The notes below the pieces were generated by a model. That model was given only the letters and a program-made list of their open reading frames with translations. It was not told the origin of the DNA and ran no database searches. 64,000 nucleotides of DNA from Thunnus maccoyii (lineage: Eukaryota; Chordata; Actinopteri; Scombriformes; Scombridae). The DNA lies in NCBI RefSeq assembly GCF_910596095.1, contig NC_056533.1, positions 28,432,662-28,496,661 of the forward strand, given 5' to 3'. Shown one piece after another: positions 1 to 10,654 of the stretch. Position 1 is the first letter of the stretch, and the number at the start of each line of letters is the position of its first letter. The translations under genes and the position numbers were made by a program.

Positions 1-1509
1 TGACAGCAGCTGAACAGTCAGCTGAGCGGCTCAGCTGGTCATCAGCTGATCCCAGCGCCTCCTGCTGCGGACCCCTTTCGCTTTATTTATGAGAGTTATC
101 AAAATTGTATTACATCATTTCTGTGCTGGACGCTTCCTGCTCTGTCTTGCATGTATCTAATATTTTACGAGCTTGAAAGACTAATCCTCAGAATGACATA
201 AACACCTTGTTGAAGCAGCTTCTGCTAATATTGAGTCCCTGCTGTTTAAAATTAAGCATTTTTTCAACACTACACTGCGGTGCCTATTTAGCCTATTAAC
301 TGCATATTTTAAGATATTCTCATTGTCCATAATGGACTTACTTTACATCTGATGCAGCAATGATTTAACATTAGTGCCAACGCGAAATTACATAAATACT
401 TCATAAGTTAGATGGTAGCAACTGATGTACCGAATGGCTGCAGACAAACAAACCAAACCAGTTTATCAGGCAAACCCACCTACCAGAAAGTACAAGGCAG
501 CCAGTCCCGATACTGTTCTGATTGTTTTGAGTGTTTTTTGGGGGGCAAATTTGAATAAACGCCGGTTTGTTATCGGGACAGCACCCCTCCTCACCTCCAC
601 AGGTAGGATTACATTGCGGAAGTCAGGTAGGGGGCGTGGCTCAAGATATTTCCGCAGTGTGACGACAAAGGTAAGAACCTGGAGATAACAGAGCATCAGT
701 GTAAAGTGTTGTTTTTATTAAACACCAAAAAGAAAGTAATCAGTAGACTTATTAAGTCACAGACACAGTAAACCCACCACTGAGCTGAAGCTCTGTCTCA
801 AACCAAACCACACCCAGAAAAACCACAACCACAAAAATTCAGATAAGGAAAAATTCTTTATATTAAAAGTATCCAAATCTTATTATATACAGACTAATAT
901 TGAATACAACCAAATGTTTTAATGTATTCTTATGCCATAAAATACTTTTTGTAAACACACTTTCCATCAATATGGAAAATGAGATATATAACTGAGATGA
1001 ATTAATGTTTAAAATTGACTGATTGCAGGATTTGTATAGGGACAAGTATATCACATGAACTAATGCCACAAACCACAGCATTTATATTTATAGCTAATTT
1101 GCGAGCTAATTTTGTCCCTAGATGGACCTTTAAAATACATAAAACCCAACAATAAAATATGATATGGGACAGCACAATACACAAAACTCAACAATACAGT
1201 ACACTAAAGCACAAAACACACTGAACAAGAAAATACACACGAAACAGATACAATAAATGAATCATAATATGAAAAGCACCAGATCACTCAGGATTACATG
1301 ACTGATCCCTCTTTTAAAAATGTTTCAAATTGAGTTTAAAATGGTCCTAGTCATGATCCACTCTGAGTTGAGATTGTTGTTATAGTTCCCCAGATGAGTC
1401 AGTTTCACAGCCACATCATCATCAAGTCCCACTAGACCAGGATGATCAGGAACTGATGACAGCGCTCACACACATTATGCATATGAGTTGCTCGGGCTAA
1501 ATGGCAAAG
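1..1509. other. Gene-poor flank left of the flavoprotein gene
   Basis: No exon with a recognisable product was found on either strand. The first 60 bases hold an E-box cluster (listed separately). Around 560-680 there is a short GC-rich patch with a GC-box-like stretch (GGGGGCGTGGC) and a good donor-like site (AAAGGTAAGA) near 668; it could belong to an untranslated first exon or promoter, but nothing confirms this. The remainder is AT-rich. The 3' untranslated region of the minus-strand flavoprotein gene must lie just left of 1510. Confidence 0.5.
7..48. promoter_or_regulatory. Cluster of four CAGCTG E-boxes
   Basis: CAGCTG occurs at 7-12, 19-24, 32-37 and 43-48, so four palindromic E-boxes start 12, 13 and 11 bases apart, close to one helical turn each. 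CAGCTG is a known core site for class I/II bHLH dimers and TFAP4. The clustering is seen directly; a regulatory role is inference, and the cluster could also be a short decayed tandem repeat. Confidence 0.4.
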
Positions 1510-4500
1510 TTAAAGCCACAATAGGCCTTGCATTTGTTGTATATATTCTTCAGTTTTAGATTTCCCACCACTCAGCTCAGACGCCTCTACGTTCTTCTGT
1601 TGCCGCAAAATGTCCTTGGCGATTCTCATACTGGCTGCCTGTCCACCAGCCAGGTTTACTGCGTGTGGTCCAACCTGTGTGTGTGGAAAGAGGAAGAAAA
1701 CAAATTAGAGTACGCTTTCTGTAAAGTGATTGTACAGATTGTTGTTGCAACTTCTTTTTTGCAAAACACTACCTGAAGAGCGGTGTACTGCCCCATCAGA
1801 TAGAGAGGGCATCCTTCTGCCCACTGTAAGCTTTCTGATATACACGGCCAACCATCTATCACCTTCATGGGGACAAACCGGACACATTTTATGAATCTTT
1901 CAATGTTGTCTTGTTCAGGTTACATCATGAAAATATAAGTTGATTCTGAAATATCATGACTTTGCCCTTATTCTTACATTAATGTTCATACTTCTATACA
2001 TGCTGTAGAAATATAAAAAAAACATTTTCCAGTTTAACACACCTGAATGGGGAATTCCTTCATCACCTCAGAAAGCAACGGGTCCTGTTTGACATCAAGT
2101 TTGCACCCAGTGGCAAGCCAGATCATATCTCCAGTCCAGTGGTGCCCGGTGCTGAGGGAGAGGCTCCAGGCCTGGCTCCTGTAGCACCAGCTGGCTTCAC
2201 TAACCTGGTCAGTTGGATGAGATTCAGGTAAACTAGTTCACTTACAGTACATTACATTATGTTTCCTCATGTGACCTCACATTATCTCACCTAATCTCAT
2301 CTCACTTCACCTCATACTATCCCATCTAAATTCCATTTAGCTCACATCACCCTCAACTTTACACCTTGTGGACCTTTACCTGACAGTATGTCTTAACATC
2401 CACCTGCCCTTTCAGTATGAATGGCTGTAGGTGGATGTAGGCCTCTGGGGTGACAGCTCCTCCTTTCCTTGCCTGGCGAATCATAGCCAGCCGTTTATGA
2501 AGACTCCTTTCATTATAGAACTGTCTTAGGTAGGCTTGGCCATCCATCTTGATGCCATGTTCCACGTGCGAATAACGACCCACCAGGCTCTCCACATCGC
2601 CCACATCAAACTGCTTCAACTGTAGAAGAAACAATGACGACTGATATGTGTGGTGGAGGCAGACAGGTATATCTACTGTATTTCTTTATAGTTGCAGTTC
2701 CACACTGTCACCTGGAGGTGCTTCCTCATGACCCATGTCACATGGCTGGCACCTTGCTGCAGGGCAATTGAGACGACATGAGCGCTGGTCAGACCTCCAC
2801 CAACTACCATTACTCTCTGCCCTGCCTCACACACTACACACATACGCATACAGTACTTGTAAAGGAAAGTGTTGCAGTGATGATATGTCCACTGATTTCT
2901 GGAGAAGCAGTGAAAGATCAGGCAAAAGCAAAACATTGAATATTCTGGCATACAGTATGTGCAAGATAAAAACACCAGCAATGGGGAGCAAAACTTTAAG
3001 TATAACTACATAATATACTAATTATCCTCACAACTCTTGGACTTTTCTGTATTATTGTGATGTAACATAATCCTCAGAAGGAGTCAGACTTACCTTGTGT
3101 GGGAAAAGTCTCTTTCTGTCTCTGACAATCAGCTTCTTTAAGTTTTTGCTGAGCAATTGGTAGATGGTGCATGAGGTGCACGGTGTGCTGCAAGCGCTCC
3201 TCTGGGTAGCTCTCTCCAATACTTGTTACCCATGAGGGGATGTTTGCCATCTGGGCACGAGTTGGACCTGTTGCCATAACGACCTGGTGGGCTTTTAGGA
3301 TGACCCCTTCTTGAAGTTGTACTTCAAAATATTTTACCCTCTTTCTTGCCCCATCTCCTTTTCTATCAGTCACTCTCATGGCCAAATTCTTTGTTTCGCC
3401 CTCTCTCATACAGTCACTCTCCTCTTCACTCCCGTCCTCATCCTCAGTCACAGGGGTGATGTGCGCCACTGTTCCCTTAGCAAGCACTTTGTTCAAGCTG
3501 TATCTCTCCACCTGCATGTTCAGATTCATCAACTCAAACAACTCAGTAAATAGCAGTTCTCGGATTACGCTTTTCATGCTACTTAAAGCCATTATGTGTA
3601 TGATTTGAAAATGTCAGACATCGGCAACTCCAGTGGTAGTATAAAAAAATGATAACAATGCACACCAACCTTTAGTATCCAAGCATCGTGCAGATTTTCA
3701 CAAGTCTTTGTGTGTGTTTGTATCCCTCACAGTGTGACTGCGTAGGTAAGTAATGCTAGGTTCAAGAATTTAACTGAGTATCAAATTAATCAAAGTTTCC
3801 TTTATGATTGAATGAACTAATACATTTGTTTTGTTTGAGCAAGCTTTGAATTATATGGTTCAATCTAGAAAGTGTAAAGTTTTAGGTCAAAGATATGATT
3901 TAAATTCTGGAAAAACTGTTCTTTCTGTATCTTTAAGGGGACATGTCATGCTTTTTTGTTATTTTCATACTGTTATGATGTCGGATGTCTATGTTAAACA
4001 TGCTCAAAGTTCCAAAATCTGAGGTGAACGTATGTAAAAATGTTCCTTGAAAGTCAAAAGCCCCAGTTTCAGCCTTCTCTGACTGCTCCCTTTGCAAAGT
4101 TTCCTCTACTTCCTCCTCATGATGATGTCAGATTGTTCGTACATGCCCACAAACGGCCGTCAGCTACGTAGTCTTTGTTGCTAAGACTGTTCCACAGGTT
4201 GCTCACATTGTCCACTCACATATTGGATTGGCTCTAACATATATGGAAGTATTTGAGAAGTTTACATTTCAAGTAAAGAACAAGAAAAATAAGTGAAATC
4301 CTACTACTACTGTTTGTTTACGTAGCCTCTGGGCCACCAGAAGTCTGCCAAGGTGCAGTTTCCAGAAGCTGGCCAATCAGAACAGAGTTTGCTCACTGAG
4401 AGGGGGTCCTTAAAGAGGCAGGAGCTAAAACGGCCTGTTTCAGACAGAGGTTGAACTGAGGGGCTGCAGAAATGGCCAATATAAGACAAATTTGTTTTTT

Positions 4501-7059
4501 TAACAGTAAAATCATGCCAAGATATACCAGTAAAGCCCAAGAATATAAACATGGACCTGGAAATGTGAATGATACGTCCCCTTTAAAATATTCAACCTCA
4601 AAATGTGCTTCAGGAAATAAGATAACAAAAGTATAAAACAGAATTAAAACTATGACAAAAGTTATTGGGATACAATGTTGCATGCTTCTTTTATTCAGGA
4701 TGAAGACATGAATGTGAAGTTAGTCACAGCAATAGTTAATACAAATATGTATGGTTACAAACAATTCAAGCAAAACACAATGCTTCAAAAATGTAATTAA
4801 CTTCCTCTAAATGCAGTGTAATATTCAACCTATCATGCAGAAGACACACATATATATTGTCCGACCTGATCTTTAAAGAAATCCACACTTAGTTTGGTTC
4901 CTGGGAGACTGAAGGACAAACTCTTCTTGAGTGTTGAGTTAATGTTTAGACGTTTCTTCTCTTTCTTGCCGAGCCGCATGTCATTGAAGTAAGCGTTTTC
5001 GTCCAGAATGTAAACCTGGTCTGGAAGACTGTGAAGCTCCGCAGATCGATCATGCTTTAAAACAAACTCCTGCAGTGCTTTCTGTTGAAGAACACATACA
5101 CATGCTTTATTGCATTCATACTGAAAAGCACCTTTCTTGTTTTCACTTCAGGGGGAAGTTGTTTGTGTTCATACCTTGTTGAGAGGGTCTGTGTGCACCA
5201 GTGTGTGTGAGCGCAGATGAGGGATGTTTAGAGCTGTGAACTGGCTCTCCCACAAAGTCGTCCACTCTCCGTAAGAATCCACCACACGGAGACTAAGCGG
5301 TGGGCAAAGGATTCTCTCTGATATCGTTGACTTTGCTAGTTGTTCCTCCAGCGTCAGCCCTGCAGAGACTAATCACAAACCACACATACCAGAACTGTAA
5401 GCATCTTGTTCGATTAGGGTAAGTCAAATGCACATAAAAATACATCACAATGACAGAGGAGCATTATTTTATTTAGGGTTTGTAAGCATATGAAAGCACA
5501 GGCAGAAAAATCAACAACTGAAATGTTGTTAACACTGAAAGGAAAGCTAGTTTGAAAGAAATATATTCTAGTGGTATGTCAAAATTATGAGAAGTTAACA
5601 CCCTGACTTTATAAACCAAGATTATTTCATACTGGATCAATATTAAGTCAGAATTATGAAAAAAACTATAAGATATGATATAATATGTCAAAATTATGAC
5701 TTAATAAATCAAACAATTAGAAAGACGTATTCAGTCATGTTTCTTGGGTCTAAATCATAATTTATATTTACATAATTAATTTGGACTTACTAAGTCAAAT
5801 TTATGAGATACTAATTTGTAATTAGGGCAGCAACTAACAATTATTTTCATTATTGATTAATCTGACAATTATTTTTATTCTATTTTATGTTGATTTTAAT
5901 CAACTCATAGTTTGGTCGATAAAATAATGAAAAAATTTCTCTGAGCCACATCTGGTGTCCTCAGATTGATTCTTTTGTCCAACCAACAGTTTTAAATCCC
6001 CAAATATTCAGTTTACTAATGTATAAGATAGAGAAGAGCAGCAAATCCACACAATATGGAAGTTGGATCTAAAGAATGTTTGGCATTTTTGTTTAAAGGG
6101 CACATAACATAATTTTTGTGATTTTCTGTTATTTTTATACTCTTATAATGTCGAATGTCTATGTTAAACATACTCATGTATGTAAAATGTTCCCTGAAAA
6201 TCAAAAGCCAGGGTTTCAGCCTGCTATGAATGCCCTGTTTGCAGTGTTACCTCAACTTCCTCTTTGTGATGACCTCAGATTGTTTGTGCATTCCCACATA
6301 CGGCCATTTGTCGTTGATGTTGTGGCATGAGTTGTTTGTGTCATCCACTCACATATTTTGCATCAGATTCAGTCTCAAACATATACGACTGTATTTGGGA
6401 TGGTTTCAATTTGAGTAAAGAACGAAAAAAAGAAGTGTATTCCTCCTACTACTGTTTGTTTACGTAGCCTCTGGGGCTGCTGAACTCTGCTGAGGGGCAG
6501 CTTCTGAGAAGTCGTCAATCAAAAGAAAGTAGATTAATCGGAAGCGGTCCTTAAAGGGACAAGAGTTAAAATGGCCTGTTTCAGACAGAGGATGAACTGA
6601 GGAGCTGCATAAAGGGCCAGTATAAGATAAATACAGAGTTTTTTGAACTGTAAATCATGCAAAGATGATATGAAGTAGAGCCCCAGCATATAAATATTTA
6701 CCTGGAAATGTACATGATATGTCCCCTTTAAAAAAGTTGCTAATTCATTTTCTGTCAATAAACCAACTAATTTCATTTAATCAACTAATTATAGTTACTA
6801 ACATTTTATACCATAATTATGATTTAGTAAGTAAAGTCAAGCATACTCTACCAGCTGTTACCCTCCTCTTCTTCTTGCCACTGTATCGTTTGTTGTTGGA
6901 TGTTTTTGGGTTTGGCTGAAGTCTCAGAGGGTCCAAGCAGGAGGGAGAAGGGGATGAGTCCTGCCCAGGATCTGAGTTTGGGTCAGGGTTGGATAGCAAG
7001 CTAGCCAGGGTCAAGGCGTGAGGCCCACCCCCTATTATTAACACATCAAGTATCACCAT
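1510..7059 (-). CDS. FAD/NAD(P)-binding oxidoreductase, lysine/ornithine N-monooxygenase-like, multi-exon
   Basis: Coding exons in transcript order on the minus strand: 7059-6852, 5359-5175, 5081-4866, about 3569-3094, 2833-2712, 2619-2380, 2204-2043, 1862-1773 and 1674-1510 (TAA at 1512-1510). The start ATG follows an acceptor (TTTCAG) directly, so an upstream untranslated exon is likely. The protein opens with a dinucleotide-binding fingerprint (VLIIGGGPHALTLASLL, glycines at residues 10-12). An ATG-type motif (VVMATGPTRAQMANIP) follows in the large fourth exon and a second Rossmann fingerprint (VMVVGGGLTSAH) in the fifth. The C-terminus carries VIDGWPCISES, LYLMGQYTALQVGPHAVNLA and a final GGQAAS helix. 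Two nucleotide sites plus an ATG motif are the layout of flavin-dependent N-hydroxylating monooxygenases and related pyridine nucleotide oxidoreductases; the substrate here is unknown. Exon phases agree everywhere except the third-to-fourth join, where the only acceptors seen (AAAAG before 3569) leave the frame off by one. A small missing exon is possible, for example the open 36-base stretch 3705-3670, but that stretch does not fix the phase. Introns hold two copies of a TIR element. I do not recognise a vertebrate gene name. Confidence 0.75.
3932..4587. mobile_element. About 650-bp TIR element, copy 1 (flavoprotein intron)
   Basis: It begins TTTAAGGGGACATGTCATG and ends with the inverted form (GATACGTCCCCTTTAAA). 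It is the same family as the 6092-6731 copy, with which it shares the segments ATGTCTATGTTAAACAT, CTACTACTGTTTGTTTACGTAGCCTCTGG and GGCCTGTTTCAGACAGAGG in order. No transposase is encoded, so this is a non-autonomous DNA element. TTAA at both ends could be part of the TIR or a piggyBac-type target duplication; this cannot be decided from two copies. Confidence 0.7.
5823..6801. mobile_element. TIR element split by a later insertion
   Basis: The left part (5823-6091) starts TAGGGCAGCAACTAACAATT and runs through the internal blocks typical of a very common fish element (GTTTGGTCGATAAAATAATG, TTTTGTCCAACCAACAG, ATATTCAGTTTACTA, TTTGGCATTTTTG). The right part resumes at about 6732 (GTTGCTAATTCATTTTCTGTC and following, to about 6801). 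The interruption is the second copy of the 650-bp TIR element. A related, uninterrupted copy in inverse orientation lies at 57651-58020, which allows the joint to be placed. Confidence 0.7.
6092..6731. mobile_element. About 640-bp TIR element, copy 2, nested
   Basis: It begins TTTAAAGGGCACATAACAT and ends CATGATATGTCCCCTTTAAA. Internal order matches the 3932-4587 copy. It sits inside the older element at 5823-6801, so it arrived later. No coding capacity. Confidence 0.7.
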
Positions 7060-7927
7060 CTGAAACATACACACACACACACACAAAGAGGACAGTGTAA
7101 AACCTCACGCAGTTAGAAACAAGCATGGAAACATAAGTAATACTTTCAAAGCCTGTTTTTGTAACCAGTTAGTTCCTTAAATTATAACAGGTCACTCTTA
7201 CTCAATGGAAAGTTCACTTTGATCAGTAAAGGGTCAAAAAAACCTACAACCCCTCAAAGGGAACAGCAGAATAATCAATAAAAGGCTTAAACTTTTGAAG
7301 ATTTTTCTTCTTGAAGTTGTTCTATTTTTATTCATGTTGAGCAAGGACATGTCATCACAAACATCAGACATTCTGTTTCACTTTCATAACATTCTCTGTC
7401 ATGTGTTTATACTGTGTATATCTGGCCAAAGCTTAAGAGCCTATTGAACTCTGTAGGATTTCTTCCTCATGTGAAACAGTTAAAAAAAAACCCTCTAAAC
7501 TATGGATTTTAATTTCAAACAACAAAATCTGTCCATGCCTCCTCTGATAGGTTGAATAGTGTGTTATTTAATGTGTTACAGTAGCTTAATCACACTCACA
7601 CCATTAGTTAAGGAAGTAAAATGCAATGCAAAGGTCAAAATTACTCAACACCTTCAGCTGCTACAGTGATAAAAAAAAACCTTCCTCAGCAATCAGACAC
7701 ACACAGTCTCACTGTACCTGGTTCTGTTTGAACTGTCAACTTCTGGCAGCTTCTGAATGAAGGGATAGTGAATATTGGAAACGTGGTCTGTATCTCAGCA
7801 CTGTGTACTGCAGTGTAAGGTGGCAGACCTGAAAGTTTGCGACAGTGGCGTGTGCCTCACATGTAATTCAATCCACCTCAGCATCTAGCTGGACTTCACT
7901 GGCTCAAACGGGGGAAAGCTGTAAATA

Positions 7928-7933
<6 letters not shown>

Positions 7934-7990
<57 letters not shown>
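7934..7990. repeat. (GT)n microsatellite
   Basis: An uninterrupted GT dinucleotide run of about 57 bases, 0.9 kb upstream of the flavoprotein start codon. Confidence 0.95.
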
Positions 7991-9154
7991 GACTCGTATA
8001 AATTTAGTAACACAACTCATCCCAGTATCAAAACAGCAACAGATAATTTTGCAGCAATGTGCACACAGACTACTCCTCTTTCTTGTCTTTTCCTTTGTTT
8101 AACCAGAAAAATCTCTTTTCAGGCACACCTGAAAACACCAACAATAAATACAATTCAAACAATATTCAGGCTGTTTCAGGTTAGAAAATAATATTAATGA
8201 TATTCAGTTAAGATGCATAACACAATCTAAAGCTATCATACAAGCAAAAAGGTTAGAAGCCAAGGAGGTGACCTTGTTGTTATGGATACAATAATAACCA
8301 CAGGGTTATGGTTAGTGGACAGTTGTAGTTCAATTTTTTTAAAAACTGATACTTAAGGTTGGAAATGGGGAACGAACCGCGGCCTCCTGTGTCAAAGTCC
8401 AAGGTTGGGTTATATATTCCACTCAACCCATCACCTCCACATGGGGAAATTAATCAATTTATATAGACGTCATCTCAACTCTGCCGCTGTTCTGGGTCAT
8501 AACTACTGTTGCTGCTAGATGGCATCTGTCACTCAAACGTAACTATATGTAACTTTTGAGCAACTGACATTACGATCTATTGTGTCGTTTTCCTTGGGAG
8601 GACAGTCTTGAAATACAGTATCCAACATTTTTAGACACTCAGCAGATGCATTCATAAAAAGCAGGTCAATTTTATCTATTAATGGTACAAAAGACACAGT
8701 GGACACACATCCTTCAGTGTGTTTCCTTTTTAATTAAATACTATTCATAGTTTCATCCTGACATGAGGTAAAGCCAAAATAACAAACTGACCATTGTAAT
8801 GAAGTTTAATCTGTCTCTTTTGTTTCTAGTTGGATCATTATTATTGAACCACACAACAGAGTGATTTACTGTTACAGAGGAAGTCAAATTCATCCAGTAG
8901 TTCCCATGTATACAGTCGTGTAGTATGCCACAGAGAGTTGTCATTTCCCCTTCTCTCTGGTCAGGATTTTGTATTTTCATGCTTATTTTTACAATGACTC
9001 ATTGTAAAAACAATGACACATTGTAAAAGTGACACAGCCGTTAATGGTAGTACTAAAAATTAAGGAAGAGAACAGCATGTGAAAGAAAAAAAAACTGTTT
9101 GAATTGTTATTAAAGGTGTGGAAAGAGGAGGATGGTGTGTGTGACAGTGTCAAG

Positions 9155-9918
9155 CCCCTTTCACACATGCACTGCAACCCTGAAGTTATCTGGACATTAC
9201 CCGGAGGAGCTGTATGTGAGAACGTAAATGTCCGAATCAGTTGGACCGGACATTAAATGGACTTTACTCTGCCAACTCCCTAGCACAAAGTCCAAGTGGG
9301 TCTAACTGCGGACTTGCTGTAACTACACGACACACCCACTTTACTACATGATGCACCCACTTGGTTAGGTTTAGGCATGAGCAGCGAGATGGTTAAGGTT
9401 AAGGTTAGGGGTCAGGGGGGTGTGTCATGTAGCAGGTGTAAAGTGGGTGTGTCACGTAGGTCTGCAAGTCTGATAGATCCTTCTCACAAAGTAATGTCCG
9501 ATTGAGCCCATGTGTTAATACAGCAGGTCATTTTCTAAAGAATTCACAGCGAGCGAGCAGGTGTGTTGATGACGTTTCTATCATGCGACTGGCGCTGGAT
9601 AAATACAGCAGGCCGCTGTGAAGCTAGCGCTAATGGGAGAGAGGACTTCTTGTGATTTCTCATAAAATAAAAGCCGTTTTATTTCTGGTTTTAAATTCGG
9701 AATTACAACCACAGTGTACTTTTTGCATCATGTCCTGCCTCCTGCATGCTCTACCCAGGCGCCATTTCTCGCTTAAATCAAACAGAGTATTTCCAGTAGG
9801 TGAGAGCACGTCTGACACAGGCAATCTCCTGCTGTGTGCTACATGTGTGAAAGTGCAACTCCAGACAATTTTTAGACCTGATTCTCCAGACATTGTTCGA
9901 GTTCATATGAGAAAATGA
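9155..9918. mobile_element. Possible non-autonomous DNA element
   Basis: The left end (CCCCTTTCACACATGCACTGC) and a right-hand segment near 9840 (ACATGTGTGAAAGTGCAACT) are imperfect inverted matches. The interior has the 9323-9462 foldback and no transposase. The boundaries are approximate and could be wrong by tens of bases. Confidence 0.35.
9323..9462. repeat. Imperfect inverted repeat (foldback)
   Basis: The left arm near 9323-9362 (CTACACGACACACCCACTTTA, then CTACATGATGCACCCA) is the near reverse complement of 9417-9462 (GGTGTGTCATGTAG and TAAAGTGGGTGTGTCACGTAG). About 55 bases separate the arms. Likely a fragment of a fish repeat. Confidence 0.7.
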
Positions 9919-10654
9919 CTTTGTTGAGAGTAACATAACTTGTTCAGTTTCTCTCATTAGTCAGACCTCTGCTGCTGTACAGTCGATGATTGTTTAGCAA
10001 GATACAGAAAATCTACCTGAATAGTCAAATAAAATAGTTTTAATGTTCATAAAATTCAACTCTCTTGTCCTTCCTCCACAGTGCTGTCACTTTGACAAAC
10101 ATGCCGAACTCCATTAATAATTCTTGATATTTTAAAAGTTTCCTCCCTGAATATCAGCGATGAACGCTGGTTTTCAATGACTTTTAAGTCTTTTTAACTG
10201 ATCTCCAGTTCAGCGTTACTCTTGGACTTGCTGCTGCCAGCTGCCGTGTGGACACCACAACATAGCTAACGGAGCTAACAGGGGGGAGCATTTTCCCCAT
10301 ACGTAAAAGAGACTTCTGGAAAACTGTTGACAGGACACCTTGAACTGCCAGCAACGTAAATTATGACTATTTCTATTATGAACTTTTGATCCATGGAGGT
10401 TTTATGTTTGTAAAACTTTCCTCGAGCCGAGAAAAGTGATTTAAAAATCCATCATCACAATGTAAAGTCTATGGGCCAAGCGGGAACTCGCGGATGGGGC
10501 CAGCAGTGGAAACACTACTGCGCATATTCAGTGGGCCACATAATGCAGAAGCAAACTTGGAACCTAGAAACTATTTTTGGCGTATTAGCCAGGCGAGCAA
10601 TTCCTTTAGGACTGAATGGGCGCCATTTTTAGTTCGGTATCCAGCTGTTATAAT

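Noticed and set aside
425..696. 87- and 76-codon frames on opposite strands
   Set aside because: No domain, no matching splice partners, and both fall on a GC-rich patch where chance frames are common.
9652..9918. 88-codon frame with a start codon
   Set aside because: It overlaps a probable repeat with inverse-related ends, has an equally long antisense frame, and shows no recognisable motif.
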